A DNA stretch of 64,000 nucleotides from UBA4781 sp963674975 (lineage in GTDB: Bacteria; Chloroflexota; Anaerolineae; Anaerolineales; Anaerolineaceae): contig OY771913.1 of NCBI GenBank assembly GCA_963674975.1, positions 1,364,001 to 1,428,000 of the forward strand, read 5' to 3'. Numbering within the stretch: position 1 is the first letter of the stretch; each line of letters begins with the position of its first letter. Under the pieces are notes generated by a model. It did not search any database, was not told the DNA's origin, and saw only the letters and a program-made list of their open reading frames with translations. A program made the position numbers and the translations under genes. Shown here piece after piece: positions 1 to 7,759 of the stretch.

Positions 1-439
1 CCCAGGTGATAGCGCAATCTGTTGACCGGCAATCCCGCGGATATAATCGCACACCTTCAGTAAGGGCTGTAACATTTCCTTCAACATCAATGATCGTGTC
101 TCCACCATTCACCTCAACCGGCGTGTAGCTGGCACTACCACTGCTTAGTGAAGGAAGTGATTCAAGAATGACCGGCTCCGATAGATAATCCACCCGGTCA
201 AAAGGACCATCGTAAATGGCATTAAAAACCAAATCGGTTCCTTCATTTCCTTTTCCGTAATAGAAAAGCGTTTCCGGTTCTACCGCAGTGCAGATTGTCA
301 CTGCCGTTATTGGTACATCCGTAGGGGTAGGTTCGACCATCGTTGGGGTCGGTTCTGTAGAAAATAGGTTTGAGCAGGAAGAAATAAGAACGGCAATTAT
401 TAGAAAACAAAGTATTGAAACTATGGGTTTACTCTTCAT
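1..439 (-). CDS. Solute-binding lipoprotein, family 5-like, N-terminal part (3' end outside window)
   Basis: The reverse strand is open from an ATG at 439 to the window edge (146 codons). The N-terminus is a lipoprotein signal: Lys-rich start, hydrophobic stretch, then ISSCS with the lipobox Cys at about residue 22, followed by a Thr/Pro linker. The mature part contains TICTAVEPETLFYYG and LVFNAIYDGPFDRVDY, which resemble the first ligand-framing strands of family 5 (oligopeptide/dipeptide-type) ABC binding proteins, where the ligand lies between two lobes outside the membrane. It begins 20 bases after rsgA and probably belongs to the maf-PBP-rsgA unit. Whether permease genes follow cannot be seen. 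The substrate class is inference. Confidence 0.8.
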   Translation of the reverse strand, partial: MKSKPIVSILCFLIIAVLISSCSNLFSTEPTPTMVEPTPTDVPITAVTICTAVEPETLFYYGKGNEGTDLVFNAIYDGPFDRVDYLSEPVILESLPSLSSGSASYTPVEVNGGDTIIDVEGNVTALTEGVRLYPRDCRSTDCAITW

Positions 440-459
440 GTGCATTCTCGATTCACAAT

Positions 460-1386
460 TTAATAAGTTGGATAGGTTTCCAGTTCTTTTCTTAATTTCA
501 GATAAGATTCATAGCGTGCCGTACTGATAATCCCTTTTTGAACCGCCTTCTTGATCCCACACGCTGGTTCCTGATCATGGCTGCAGTTGCTGAACTGGCA
601 GTCTTTGACAAATGGAGGAAATTCACAGAAATACGCATCCAATTCCTCCGGTTCAATATCCCAGATCGAAAGCTGGCGAATTCCCGGCAGATCAGCCACC
701 AGGCTGTCTTCATTTAGCGGGAAAAGCTGCCGCACGATCGTGGTATGTCTTCCCTTATGAGAGTTTTCTTTAACCGAGCGCACTTCCAAACCCAATCCCG
801 GTCGCAGGGCATTCAAAAGACTGGTTTTTCCCACCCCCGAAGGTCCTGCAAAAGCAGATATTTTTCCATCCAAATACTCACGCAGTTCTTCAATTCCAGC
901 TTCTTCTTTGGCTGAAGTATACACAACCGGATATCCCAATTTCGCATACGGGGAGAACATATCTTCTGCATGCATTTTATCGCAGCGATCGATCTTATTG
1001 GCAACGATCAGTGCATTGATCCCCTGTCTTTCCGCAATCACTAAAAAGCGGTCCAGCATGCGCAAGCTGGGTTCAGGATCAGCACAGGCAAACACAAATA
1101 CCGTCTGGTCAGGATTTGCGAGCAGGATCTGCTTATGCACTCCGCGCGCTGTTGGAGCCAGGCGCACAAGCATTCTCTGGCGTTCACAAACCTCTTCAAT
1201 AACCCCATCTTCAGCACCCGTAAAACTGATCTTCACCCTATCACCGATCGCCACCAGGTCTTCCATTTTTCTCTGCTGTTTTAAACGACCACGCAGCTGG
1301 CATTCAACAAAGGTATCTTTTATCGTTACCGTGTAGAATCCCGCCTGCATGCGGGTTACCATGCCAACTTCGCGTTTTTCTATCAT
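460..1386 (-). CDS. rsgA: Ribosome small subunit-dependent GTPase RsgA
   Basis: This is a circularly permuted GTPase that helps late 30S maturation. It has 308 residues, normal for the family. An N-terminal OB-fold is followed by NKID (G4, about 130-133), the P-loop GPSGVGKTSLL (about 181-191) and DLPGIRQL (G3, about 232), so G4 precedes G1 as expected for permuted enzymes. The C-terminal zinc knuckle shows CQFSNCSHDQEPAC (about 263-276). Its ATG overlaps the stop of the upstream penicillin-binding protein by four bases (ATGA), so translation is probably coupled. Confidence 0.96.
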   Translation of the reverse strand: MIEKREVGMVTRMQAGFYTVTIKDTFVECQLRGRLKQQRKMEDLVAIGDRVKISFTGAEDGVIEEVCERQRMLVRLAPTARGVHKQILLANPDQTVFVFACADPEPSLRMLDRFLVIAERQGINALIVANKIDRCDKMHAEDMFSPYAKLGYPVVYTSAKEEAGIEELREYLDGKISAFAGPSGVGKTSLLNALRPGLGLEVRSVKENSHKGRHTTIVRQLFPLNEDSLVADLPGIRQLSIWDIEPEELDAYFCEFPPFVKDCQFSNCSHDQEPACGIKKAVQKGIISTARYESYLKLRKELETYPTY

Positions 1387-3608
1387 CCAGCAGGTGTTGA
1401 AGTTGGTTGCACTTCAACGGGTTCCCTGTAAGGAGTTACCGTCGGTGTATTGGTGAACTCTAATGTCGGTGTTCTGGTCACATTGAATTCAGATTCCCAT
1501 GGATAGAGTTTCTTCGGTTCGCCAAAGTAATAGGTTTCAATAATGCGCCGGAATACCGGGGCAGCAATTTCTGAACCTTCACCACCATTTTCGATCAATA
1601 CAACTACAGCAATATCCGGTTTTTCATCATTATTGGTATCGGTATAGCCGGCAAACCAGGCATGCGGTTCTCCGGTAGAGTTGGTCGCCGTTCCGGTCTT
1701 TCCATACATGGTGATATTCAACCCGCTCAATTCATCATGAGCTGTACCGCGTTTTGAACTTACAACTAATCCCATTCCCTCACGAATGGAATCCAATGTG
1801 CTTTCACTGATGGGCAGGGTTCCTTGAGCTTCTGGAGAAAATGAATAGGTAGTTATACCGGTTGAACTGGTCATATTTTCAATTAACTGCGGTTTATACA
1901 AAGTTCCACCATTGGCAATGGCTGCGATAAAACGCACCACCTGCAGCGGGGTCACCAGCATCTCACCCTGACCAATGCCCTGCTGTACCGCATCGCCATC
2001 GGTCTGCGGATCGGGAATAGAGCCTGTGGCTTCAGCCACCTGTTCAATCCCTGTTGCGCTTCCCAAACCAAATCCGCGCGCCATATCTGAAAGATAGGTT
2101 GCGCCCATCTGGCGGAAAAGATCCAAACCCAGATGATAGAACCAGGGATTGCAGGAACGCATTAATCCTTCAACCAGGGTTAATTCACCACTCTCGTCAT
2201 ATCCCTTGGCTAAAGTCCAGTCTTCGAATTTTTCTCCGGGCAGCTCTTCAAAATAATATCCGCAGTAGTAAGAAGAATCAGGAGTGTACAGGTTGCTTTC
2301 CAGAGCAGCCGCCATGGTGACAATCTTGAAAACAGAACCCAACGGATATAATCCCTGAGTAGCACGGTTCAGCAGGCTTTGATTTTTATCGTTGAGCACA
2401 TCATTCAGCAATTCACCGCTGTTTATATTGTTCGGCTCAAATAAGTTCGGATCGAAGCCCGGTGATGATGCCATTGCCAGGATGCGACCGGTTTCCACTT
2501 CCATTACCACTGCCGCTCCATTGAACCCTGAGATCGCATTTTGCGTTTCGATCTGCAGGTTCTTATCAAGCGTTGTTGTGATCGATTGAGCCGGTGTAGG
2601 GTCAGCCTGTGAAATGCGAGATACGACCTGCCCTTCATTATTGACCACATACAGTGATGCAGATGGTTTTCCCGCCAGAGCGTCTTCGGCATATTTTTCC
2701 AATCCTGCCTGACCTACGCTTTCATCGCCAATATATCCCCGCTGCTGGTATTCCTCTTGTTGCTCTTCCGAAATCCCCAGCACATATCCAACAGCCTGTG
2801 GAGCAATACCGCCGCCATAATAGTAGCGAGATTCATATTCAGTTAAAACTAACCCACCCAGGTTGATCAGAGTATCCCAGCTATTTCCAATCTCATCTTC
2901 AGACACTTCTCCAACCGGAACATACCAGGTGGGTCCCGCATCTTCATAAGATTCGTAAATGGACTGCATGGTTTTCCCTGTCAGCTTCGATAGAGTATTC
3001 ACCACCTGCCATTCTCTACCTTCTTCAATATCCCCGGGTGTGATCCCGAGTGCATAGGCTGTGGTTTCTTCAACGATCGGATCGCCATTCTTATCGTATA
3101 TGCTGCCGCGTTCCTGGGTCTTTACTTCCAGAGCAAGTATATTTCCGCCTGCCAGTTCTGGTAAAAACGCCCCATTATCCCATACCAGCTTCCACTCATT
3201 ATTTTCCAGAACCCAATTTGTTTCTGGCTGTCGATTAAAGTCACCAAACAAGGCAGTGGTGAAATCAACTGAAAACTGTGCGACAGCCGTTGTCGGATTA
3301 GTCGCAGATGAAGCCAATTCAGCGCTCATTGACGACATGGTCATATTCTTTGTGAAATCTTTGAGTAAAGCCGTAAAATCATCTTGTGTAATATTCGCCT
3401 GGCTTTGCTGAGAGAGAAAGCCATACATGGCTGTATAGTCTTTATTCTGCCACGCTGTAAGGTAGCTTATAGCGGTTGATTCGACATCAGGCGCAGCCGT
3501 CTTTTCAATAACCGGTGTAGGAAGCGCTTCTACTTCTTTTGGTCCACACCCACCGATGATAAAAGCCAGAATTACCATGATCGAAAATACATTTGTAAAT
3601 TTTTTCAT
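1383..3608 (-). CDS. Class B penicillin-binding protein, lipoprotein-like N-terminus with NTF2-like domain
   Basis: This is a 741-residue peptidoglycan transpeptidase. The N-terminus ends in a lipobox-like IIGGCG, so it may be lipid-anchored rather than held by a plain TM helix. Residues ~45-150 look like an NTF2/MecA-N-type domain, then comes a PBP dimerisation domain with ERGSIYDKNG. The transpeptidase domain carries all three motifs: SVFK (Ser at about 425), SCN (about 485-487) and KTGT (about 637). The tail is Thr/Pro-rich. The MecA-like N-domain suggests a PBP2a/PBP3-type enzyme; no resistance role is implied. It lies between maf and rsgA in a minus-strand unit. Confidence 0.93.
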   Translation of the reverse strand: MKKFTNVFSIMVILAFIIGGCGPKEVEALPTPVIEKTAAPDVESTAISYLTAWQNKDYTAMYGFLSQQSQANITQDDFTALLKDFTKNMTMSSMSAELASSATNPTTAVAQFSVDFTTALFGDFNRQPETNWVLENNEWKLVWDNGAFLPELAGGNILALEVKTQERGSIYDKNGDPIVEETTAYALGITPGDIEEGREWQVVNTLSKLTGKTMQSIYESYEDAGPTWYVPVGEVSEDEIGNSWDTLINLGGLVLTEYESRYYYGGGIAPQAVGYVLGISEEQQEEYQQRGYIGDESVGQAGLEKYAEDALAGKPSASLYVVNNEGQVVSRISQADPTPAQSITTTLDKNLQIETQNAISGFNGAAVVMEVETGRILAMASSPGFDPNLFEPNNINSGELLNDVLNDKNQSLLNRATQGLYPLGSVFKIVTMAAALESNLYTPDSSYYCGYYFEELPGEKFEDWTLAKGYDESGELTLVEGLMRSCNPWFYHLGLDLFRQMGATYLSDMARGFGLGSATGIEQVAEATGSIPDPQTDGDAVQQGIGQGEMLVTPLQVVRFIAAIANGGTLYKPQLIENMTSSTGITTYSFSPEAQGTLPISESTLDSIREGMGLVVSSKRGTAHDELSGLNITMYGKTGTATNSTGEPHAWFAGYTDTNNDEKPDIAVVVLIENGGEGSEIAAPVFRRIIETYYFGEPKKLYPWESEFNVTRTPTLEFTNTPTVTPYREPVEVQPTSTPAG

Positions 3609-3611
3609 TTT

Positions 3612-4277
3612 TTATCCTATATTTTCACCATTCAACACACGCTTAAAAATCGGGCAAGAATAATGGAGGTTCCTCTGGCAGATATCTGCCATTGGTACAC
3701 AATTATACCCACCTATCTCCCGTAAGTTTCTTTCGATATGACAGAAGGGAAAACCCATAACGCTCGCGTAGCAGCCCTTGAATTCATGAACGGGGTTGAA
3801 AGCTCCATTCTGAATTGCGTACCCGCCTGCCTTGTCAAACGGATCTCCCGTAGCCACATATTCTTGAATTTCATCGTCAGAATAATCGCGCATCAACACA
3901 TTGGAACAGCATAGATCCTGCCTGGTTTTTCCATCAGGCTCGATAAAGTAAATGGCTGTAATGACCTGATGAACGCTGCCGCGCAGTTCAGCCAGCATAG
4001 CAACCGCATGATCATGGTCGTGCGGCTTTCCCAGAATATGTTCTCCCTTAACAACGATCGTATCAGCTGCCAGGATCAGTCCACCGGGGTGGTAGATCTC
4101 AAAAATCTTTTCGGCTTTTTGCCGCGCCAGCCGTTGAACATGGGCAAGGTGCTTTTCATTTTTCTGCAGGCTTTCATCAATATCCGCCGCCGTAGTATCA
4201 AATGGGATTTCCATCCATGAAATCAATTCTCTACGTCTTGGGGAAGATGAAGCCAGGATTATTGTCTTTTGCTTCAT
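3612..4277 (-). CDS. Maf-family nucleotide pyrophosphatase
   Basis: Maf proteins hydrolyse non-canonical or modified nucleoside triphosphates to monophosphates. The N-terminal signature is present as ILASSSPRRRELI (about 6-18), followed by the conserved LAADTIVV and GKPHDHDHAVAML segments and PFDKAGGYAIQ. At 221 residues it is close to the usual 190-210. It is the first gene of a minus-strand unit with the PBP and rsgA; only three bases separate it from the PBP. I cannot tell the dTTP/UTP from the m7GTP subclass. Confidence 0.93.
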   Translation of the reverse strand: MKQKTIILASSSPRRRELISWMEIPFDTTAADIDESLQKNEKHLAHVQRLARQKAEKIFEIYHPGGLILAADTIVVKGEHILGKPHDHDHAVAMLAELRGSVHQVITAIYFIEPDGKTRQDLCCSNVLMRDYSDDEIQEYVATGDPFDKAGGYAIQNGAFNPVHEFKGCYASVMGFPFCHIERNLREIGGYNCVPMADICQRNLHYSCPIFKRVLNGENIG

Positions 4278-4342
4278 ACCGCACAGATTTTATCACGTTG
4301 TACCCATTATAATAACCGCATAAGATTTATAATCACGCAATT
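4278..4342. promoter_or_regulatory. Short divergent promoter region between maf and the FemAB-like gene
   Basis: Only 65 bases separate two divergent genes. On the plus strand a TATAAT at 4328-4333 lies nine bases before the ATG at 4343, with no Shine-Dalgarno sequence between, which would give an almost leaderless transcript. On the minus strand a TATAAT (forward ATTATA at 4306-4311) could serve maf. No good -35 box is visible for either, so this rests on the -10 boxes. Confidence 0.4.
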
Positions 4343-5350
4343 ATGGAAATAAAAAATCTCAACGCTTTTTCTGATGAGCTTCGTTCTGAGTGGGATGCCC
4401 TTGTTCAGACCAGCCCTACCAATGTTCCCTTCTTAAGATACGGCTATCAAAAATTATGGTGGCAAAGCCTGGGAGGCGGGGAATGGGAAGATGGAGAACC
4501 CTATATCATTCTGGGATATGAGCGGCAAAAACTGGCAGGTATTGCTCCTTTCTTTAAAACCCATCAAAACGGGAAAGCCATCCTGACCTTCATAGGAGGT
4601 AAAGAAATATCCGATTATCTCGATCTGATCGCCGGACATGATAATTATGAGAAATTTCTTTCTGCAGTTCTCGATCACCTGGCGAATGATGTGCCGGCAA
4701 TGTGGGATCAGATCGTTCTGACCAATGTGCCTGAATCTTCTCCCATGCTGCAGCTATTCCGCGAAAAACAACTGCCGAATACAATTTCCGCTCTCATTGA
4801 AAGGGACCTTCCAGCCCCTTCCTTATCCCTGCCGGGCGAATGGGATTTGTACCTGGAATCCATTCAGAAAAAACAACGCCACGAGATCCGCAGGAAGATA
4901 CGACGTCTTGAACAGGAAGCAGGAACCTTCCGCTTCTTTTTTGTGGAAAATGATGTTGAAAGATACGGGGCAGAATTTCTTAACCTGATGCGGGAAGATC
5001 CCGTTAAAAAGGATTTTCTTACCACCACCATGGCAGCCCATATGCAGAATCTGCTCTCATGGAGCTTTCAGGAAGGTATCCTGAAATTATGTTTTCTCGA
5101 GATCAACGGCAGTTTATCTGCCGGATATTTTTGTTTTGACGATCAAAAAACAATCTATATTTACAATTCCGGCTTTCATAATGAAGCACAATATTTTTCA
5201 CCGGGCTGGGTTTCATTAAGCTATTTGATCCAGTGGGCAGTTCAGAATTCACGCACCACAATTGACTTCATGCGCGGTGATGAAACCTATAAATATCGCT
5301 TTGGAGCGGTTGATTCGTTTGTTTATAGGATTATTTTAACAAAGAAATAA
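4343..5350 (+). CDS. FemAB/CelD-like GNAT acetyltransferase (BioF2-like domain)
   Basis: The protein has 335 residues and no signal peptide. Its layout matches proteins of the FemAB-like/CelD 'acetyltransferase 6' group: an N-terminal lobe beginning EWDALVQTSPTNVPFLRYGY, a central basic helix KKQRHEIRRKIRRLEQEAG typical of this fold (about 175-192), and a C-terminal GNAT-like lobe with AGYFCFDD and IDFMRGDETYKYRFG, the usual final motif. Relatives act on cell-surface polysaccharide or on amino-acyl/peptide acceptors; the substrate here is unknown. It stands alone on the plus strand. Confidence 0.82.
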   Translation: MEIKNLNAFSDELRSEWDALVQTSPTNVPFLRYGYQKLWWQSLGGGEWEDGEPYIILGYERQKLAGIAPFFKTHQNGKAILTFIGGKEISDYLDLIAGHDNYEKFLSAVLDHLANDVPAMWDQIVLTNVPESSPMLQLFREKQLPNTISALIERDLPAPSLSLPGEWDLYLESIQKKQRHEIRRKIRRLEQEAGTFRFFFVENDVERYGAEFLNLMREDPVKKDFLTTTMAAHMQNLLSWSFQEGILKLCFLEINGSLSAGYFCFDDQKTIYIYNSGFHNEAQYFSPGWVSLSYLIQWAVQNSRTTIDFMRGDETYKYRFGAVDSFVYRIILTKK

Positions 5351-5357
5351 ATTCGTT

Positions 5358-6824
5358 TTAGAATTCAGCTTCACCCCAGACCTTCAGCAATCTGGCATAA
5401 AACTTCACCATACTTGCCAATGCCTCTTCACTGATGCGCTCATCAATTCCATGCATACGACCTATGTCTGAGGGTTCCATAACAAGCGGAGAAAAGTGAT
5501 AAAGCTGCTCGCTGACTTCCTGATAATGACGTGCGTCCGTAGCAAACATGAGCAGGTAAGGAGCAACCGGTATCTCACCAAAAACCTGACGAATAACCAG
5601 TTCGAGCGTTTTATATGCAGGTGTTTCAATCGACGACACTTTGCTTGGACCCCAGGCATCAATCGGATCGATCTCCGCTTTTACACGCGGGTCGCCTACC
5701 ACTTCATTGATATGCTCCAGAACCGATTCCTGCGAATCTCCCGGCAGGATGCGGAAATTGACCTTTGCCAATGCTTCAGCGGGCAATATATTATCCTTGA
5801 TCCCACCGGCGATCACCGTCGCGGCATGAGTGGTTCTGATCAAAGCATTGGTCTGTACGTTCTTTTCCAACTGTTTTAGCAGAACAGGTTTCAGCAGCCA
5901 GGTATTTGCCAGTGCAAAGCGTACAGAGAAGGGAAATAGATAGGCGATTTTATTAAATGTTTCAAATAATAATTCGGGGTGTGCCTCAAATGGATTGTCA
6001 TCGAGCAGTGCAATTGCTCTCGCCAGAACACCGATGGCTGTCTGGCGCGGCGGATTCGAGGAATGTCCCGGGGTTCCTTTCGCAGATAAATTAACAGTCG
6101 CGTATTCCTTTTCACCAATCCCGATCAATCCAATAGGCGCTTCAATCCCCGGTATTAAATTCCTACTGATCATCCCCCCTTCATCCAGCATAGCAGCCAG
6201 TTTAATCCCACGTTTTTTTAACAGGGCTGCAATTTGCATTGCGCCTTCTTTTCCAGAGATCTCTTCATCCTCTCCTAACGCAAAATAAATACCACGCTTT
6301 GGTTGAAACCCAGACTCGATTAATGCTTCAACCGCTTCAAACATGGCAATGGTATGGTTCTTCATATCCAGTGCACCACGCCCCCAGACAAATCCTTGTT
6401 TGATTTCGCCCTGGAAAGGAACCGCATGCCAGTCGGGCAGAGTCACCTCATCGACCGGCACCACATCTTGATGGCTGGCGAAAAGCACAGGTCGCAACTG
6501 TGGATCACTGCCCTTCCAGTAGTAAAGCAGGCTGTATTTATGCACGGTTTCTTTCTTTAAAGCATTGTGCAATCGGGGATATGTTTTTTCGAGCCAGCGA
6601 TGGTAATTTTTAAATGGCGTACCATCTGCTTCTTCCATATTTACTTTCGAGATGGTTTTGAACTGGATAGCCTTCGATAAATGTTCGGAAATTTCGCGAG
6701 GGTCTACTTTCAGTAAATCAACTGATGAACTTTGCAAACCGTTCCCTGATATCTGAAAAGTTCGCAGCAGCATGAACAATACAACAAGAAGAATGACTCC
6801 CAGAATCATTAAAAAGTAAAGCAT
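5358..6824 (-). CDS. Membrane-anchored M20 family metallopeptidase (PM20D1/carboxypeptidase-S-like)
   Basis: The protein has 488 residues. Residues ~1-20 form one hydrophobic helix, so it is probably anchored with the enzyme outside. M20 motifs follow: FASHQDVVPV (metal-binding His and Asp), WGRGALDMKN (bridging Asp), GEDEEISG (general base Glu and metal Glu) and a late SDIGRMHGIDERI with the last ligand His. The MHGIDER end and the length match the PM20D1/CPS1-like branch, which cleaves or forms N-acyl amino acids or peptides. The substrate is not determinable. The gene faces the acetyltransferase gene, with 7 bases between stops. Confidence 0.9.
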   Translation of the reverse strand: MLYFLMILGVILLVVLFMLLRTFQISGNGLQSSSVDLLKVDPREISEHLSKAIQFKTISKVNMEEADGTPFKNYHRWLEKTYPRLHNALKKETVHKYSLLYYWKGSDPQLRPVLFASHQDVVPVDEVTLPDWHAVPFQGEIKQGFVWGRGALDMKNHTIAMFEAVEALIESGFQPKRGIYFALGEDEEISGKEGAMQIAALLKKRGIKLAAMLDEGGMISRNLIPGIEAPIGLIGIGEKEYATVNLSAKGTPGHSSNPPRQTAIGVLARAIALLDDNPFEAHPELLFETFNKIAYLFPFSVRFALANTWLLKPVLLKQLEKNVQTNALIRTTHAATVIAGGIKDNILPAEALAKVNFRILPGDSQESVLEHINEVVGDPRVKAEIDPIDAWGPSKVSSIETPAYKTLELVIRQVFGEIPVAPYLLMFATDARHYQEVSEQLYHFSPLVMEPSDIGRMHGIDERISEEALASMVKFYARLLKVWGEAEF

Positions 6825-6874
6825 GATCTTCCCTTCAAAACAATTTCCATGGGATTATACGTTTATTTAAATAG

Positions 6875-6904
6875 AAAAGCCAATCCTTGTTCAAATTGGC
6901 TTTT
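6875..6904 (-). terminator. Rho-independent terminator after the low-complexity protein gene
   Basis: A perfect 10-bp inverted repeat (AAAAGCCAAT / ATTGGCTTTT) with a 10-base loop lies just past the stop of the gene at 6912-7550. The A/T ends give a U-tract on either strand. Confidence 0.75.
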
Positions 6905-6911
6905 CTAATAA

Positions 6912-7550
6912 CTACTTGCTCGCGAATCCGCTGAGCATTTGTAGTACGGTATTGGCTATTAATTCTCCAGATTGATTTCTGTATTGTGTTCCGCTTGATT
7001 GGGATTCTCCCACCAGAGCCTTGGAAAGTGATTCAATACTTGAATCTCCGCCTTGTGCTGATTGAAAAAGGGAAAGCCCCGCTCCCAACAGATCACCAAG
7101 ATCCAATCCCGAATCACTGGTCGTTCCAGAAGAAGATGTGCTTCCTCCCAATAAGGAGCCAAGGAGGCTGCTCAATCCATCACTGCTTGTCGTAGATTTT
7201 GCCGTACTGCCACCTAATAATGTTTGCAGCAGTGGAAGGATCGTGCCCATATCAATAGAAGATTTCCCACTGACCTGTTTCGATGCCTGGGTTAATCCTT
7301 CTACGTATGATTTCGCAGAGCCGCTGGTTGATTTTTTCCGAAGGAGCTGCGCAGCATACTCAAGCTGATCGGCGGGATCTGAATTTTTCTTTGTCTTCAT
7401 TGCTGCAGTGATCACTTCAAATATTTCAACCATATGATCACCATGATCGTGGTTATACTCGTCTGACTGATTCAAAGAATCCTGATTGGTTTTCAGGGTT
7501 TTTGAAACTTGATTGAAAATTTTCAGTAGATCAATTTGTTGATTGCTCAT
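6912..7550 (-). CDS. Uncharacterised Ser/Gly-rich protein with a DhaL-like HDHGDHM motif
   Basis: I do not recognise the family with certainty. The 212-residue protein has no signal peptide. Residues ~25-95 are helical and include DEYNHDHGDHM, which faintly recalls the Mg-ATP loop (GDGDHG.NM) of DhaL/DAK2 proteins, but other DhaL motifs are missing. Residues ~100-160 hold two similar units, SSDGLSSLLGSLLGGSTSS and SGLDLGDLLGAGLSLFQ, in a Ser/Thr/Gly/Leu-rich context. AGGAAAA precedes the ATG. It is followed by a strong terminator and seems monocistronic. Confidence 0.75.
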   Translation of the reverse strand: MSNQQIDLLKIFNQVSKTLKTNQDSLNQSDEYNHDHGDHMVEIFEVITAAMKTKKNSDPADQLEYAAQLLRKKSTSGSAKSYVEGLTQASKQVSGKSSIDMGTILPLLQTLLGGSTAKSTTSSDGLSSLLGSLLGGSTSSSGTTSDSGLDLGDLLGAGLSLFQSAQGGDSSIESLSKALVGESQSSGTQYRNQSGELIANTVLQMLSGFASK

Positions 7551-7658
7551 TCTTTTTTCCTGTTCTAATATTATTTAACTTATTTTACATTTTTTTCTCA
7601 CTTATTGCTCATAATACAGTTAATCTTATATTTCTCTAAAAAAAGGATCATGCCGCAA

Positions 7659-7686
7659 AAAGATATCGCATGCTCGAGATATCTTT
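7659..7686. promoter_or_regulatory. Inverted repeat in the divergent 7551-7759 spacer
   Basis: The 209-base spacer between divergent genes holds a perfect 9-bp inverted repeat (AAAGATATC / GATATCTTT) with a 10-base centre. It lies about 75 bases before the ATG at 7760. With no plus-strand gene upstream it is unlikely to be a terminator, so I read it as a candidate operator for the glycosidase gene. AAAGGA before 7760 is the ribosome binding site. Confidence 0.4.
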
Positions 7687-7759
7687 CTAAAATTTTGGGT
7701 AAAATTATGGAAGAGATACATGGAACATTCTGCCCCGATGCTCTTTAAAGGATATACCC

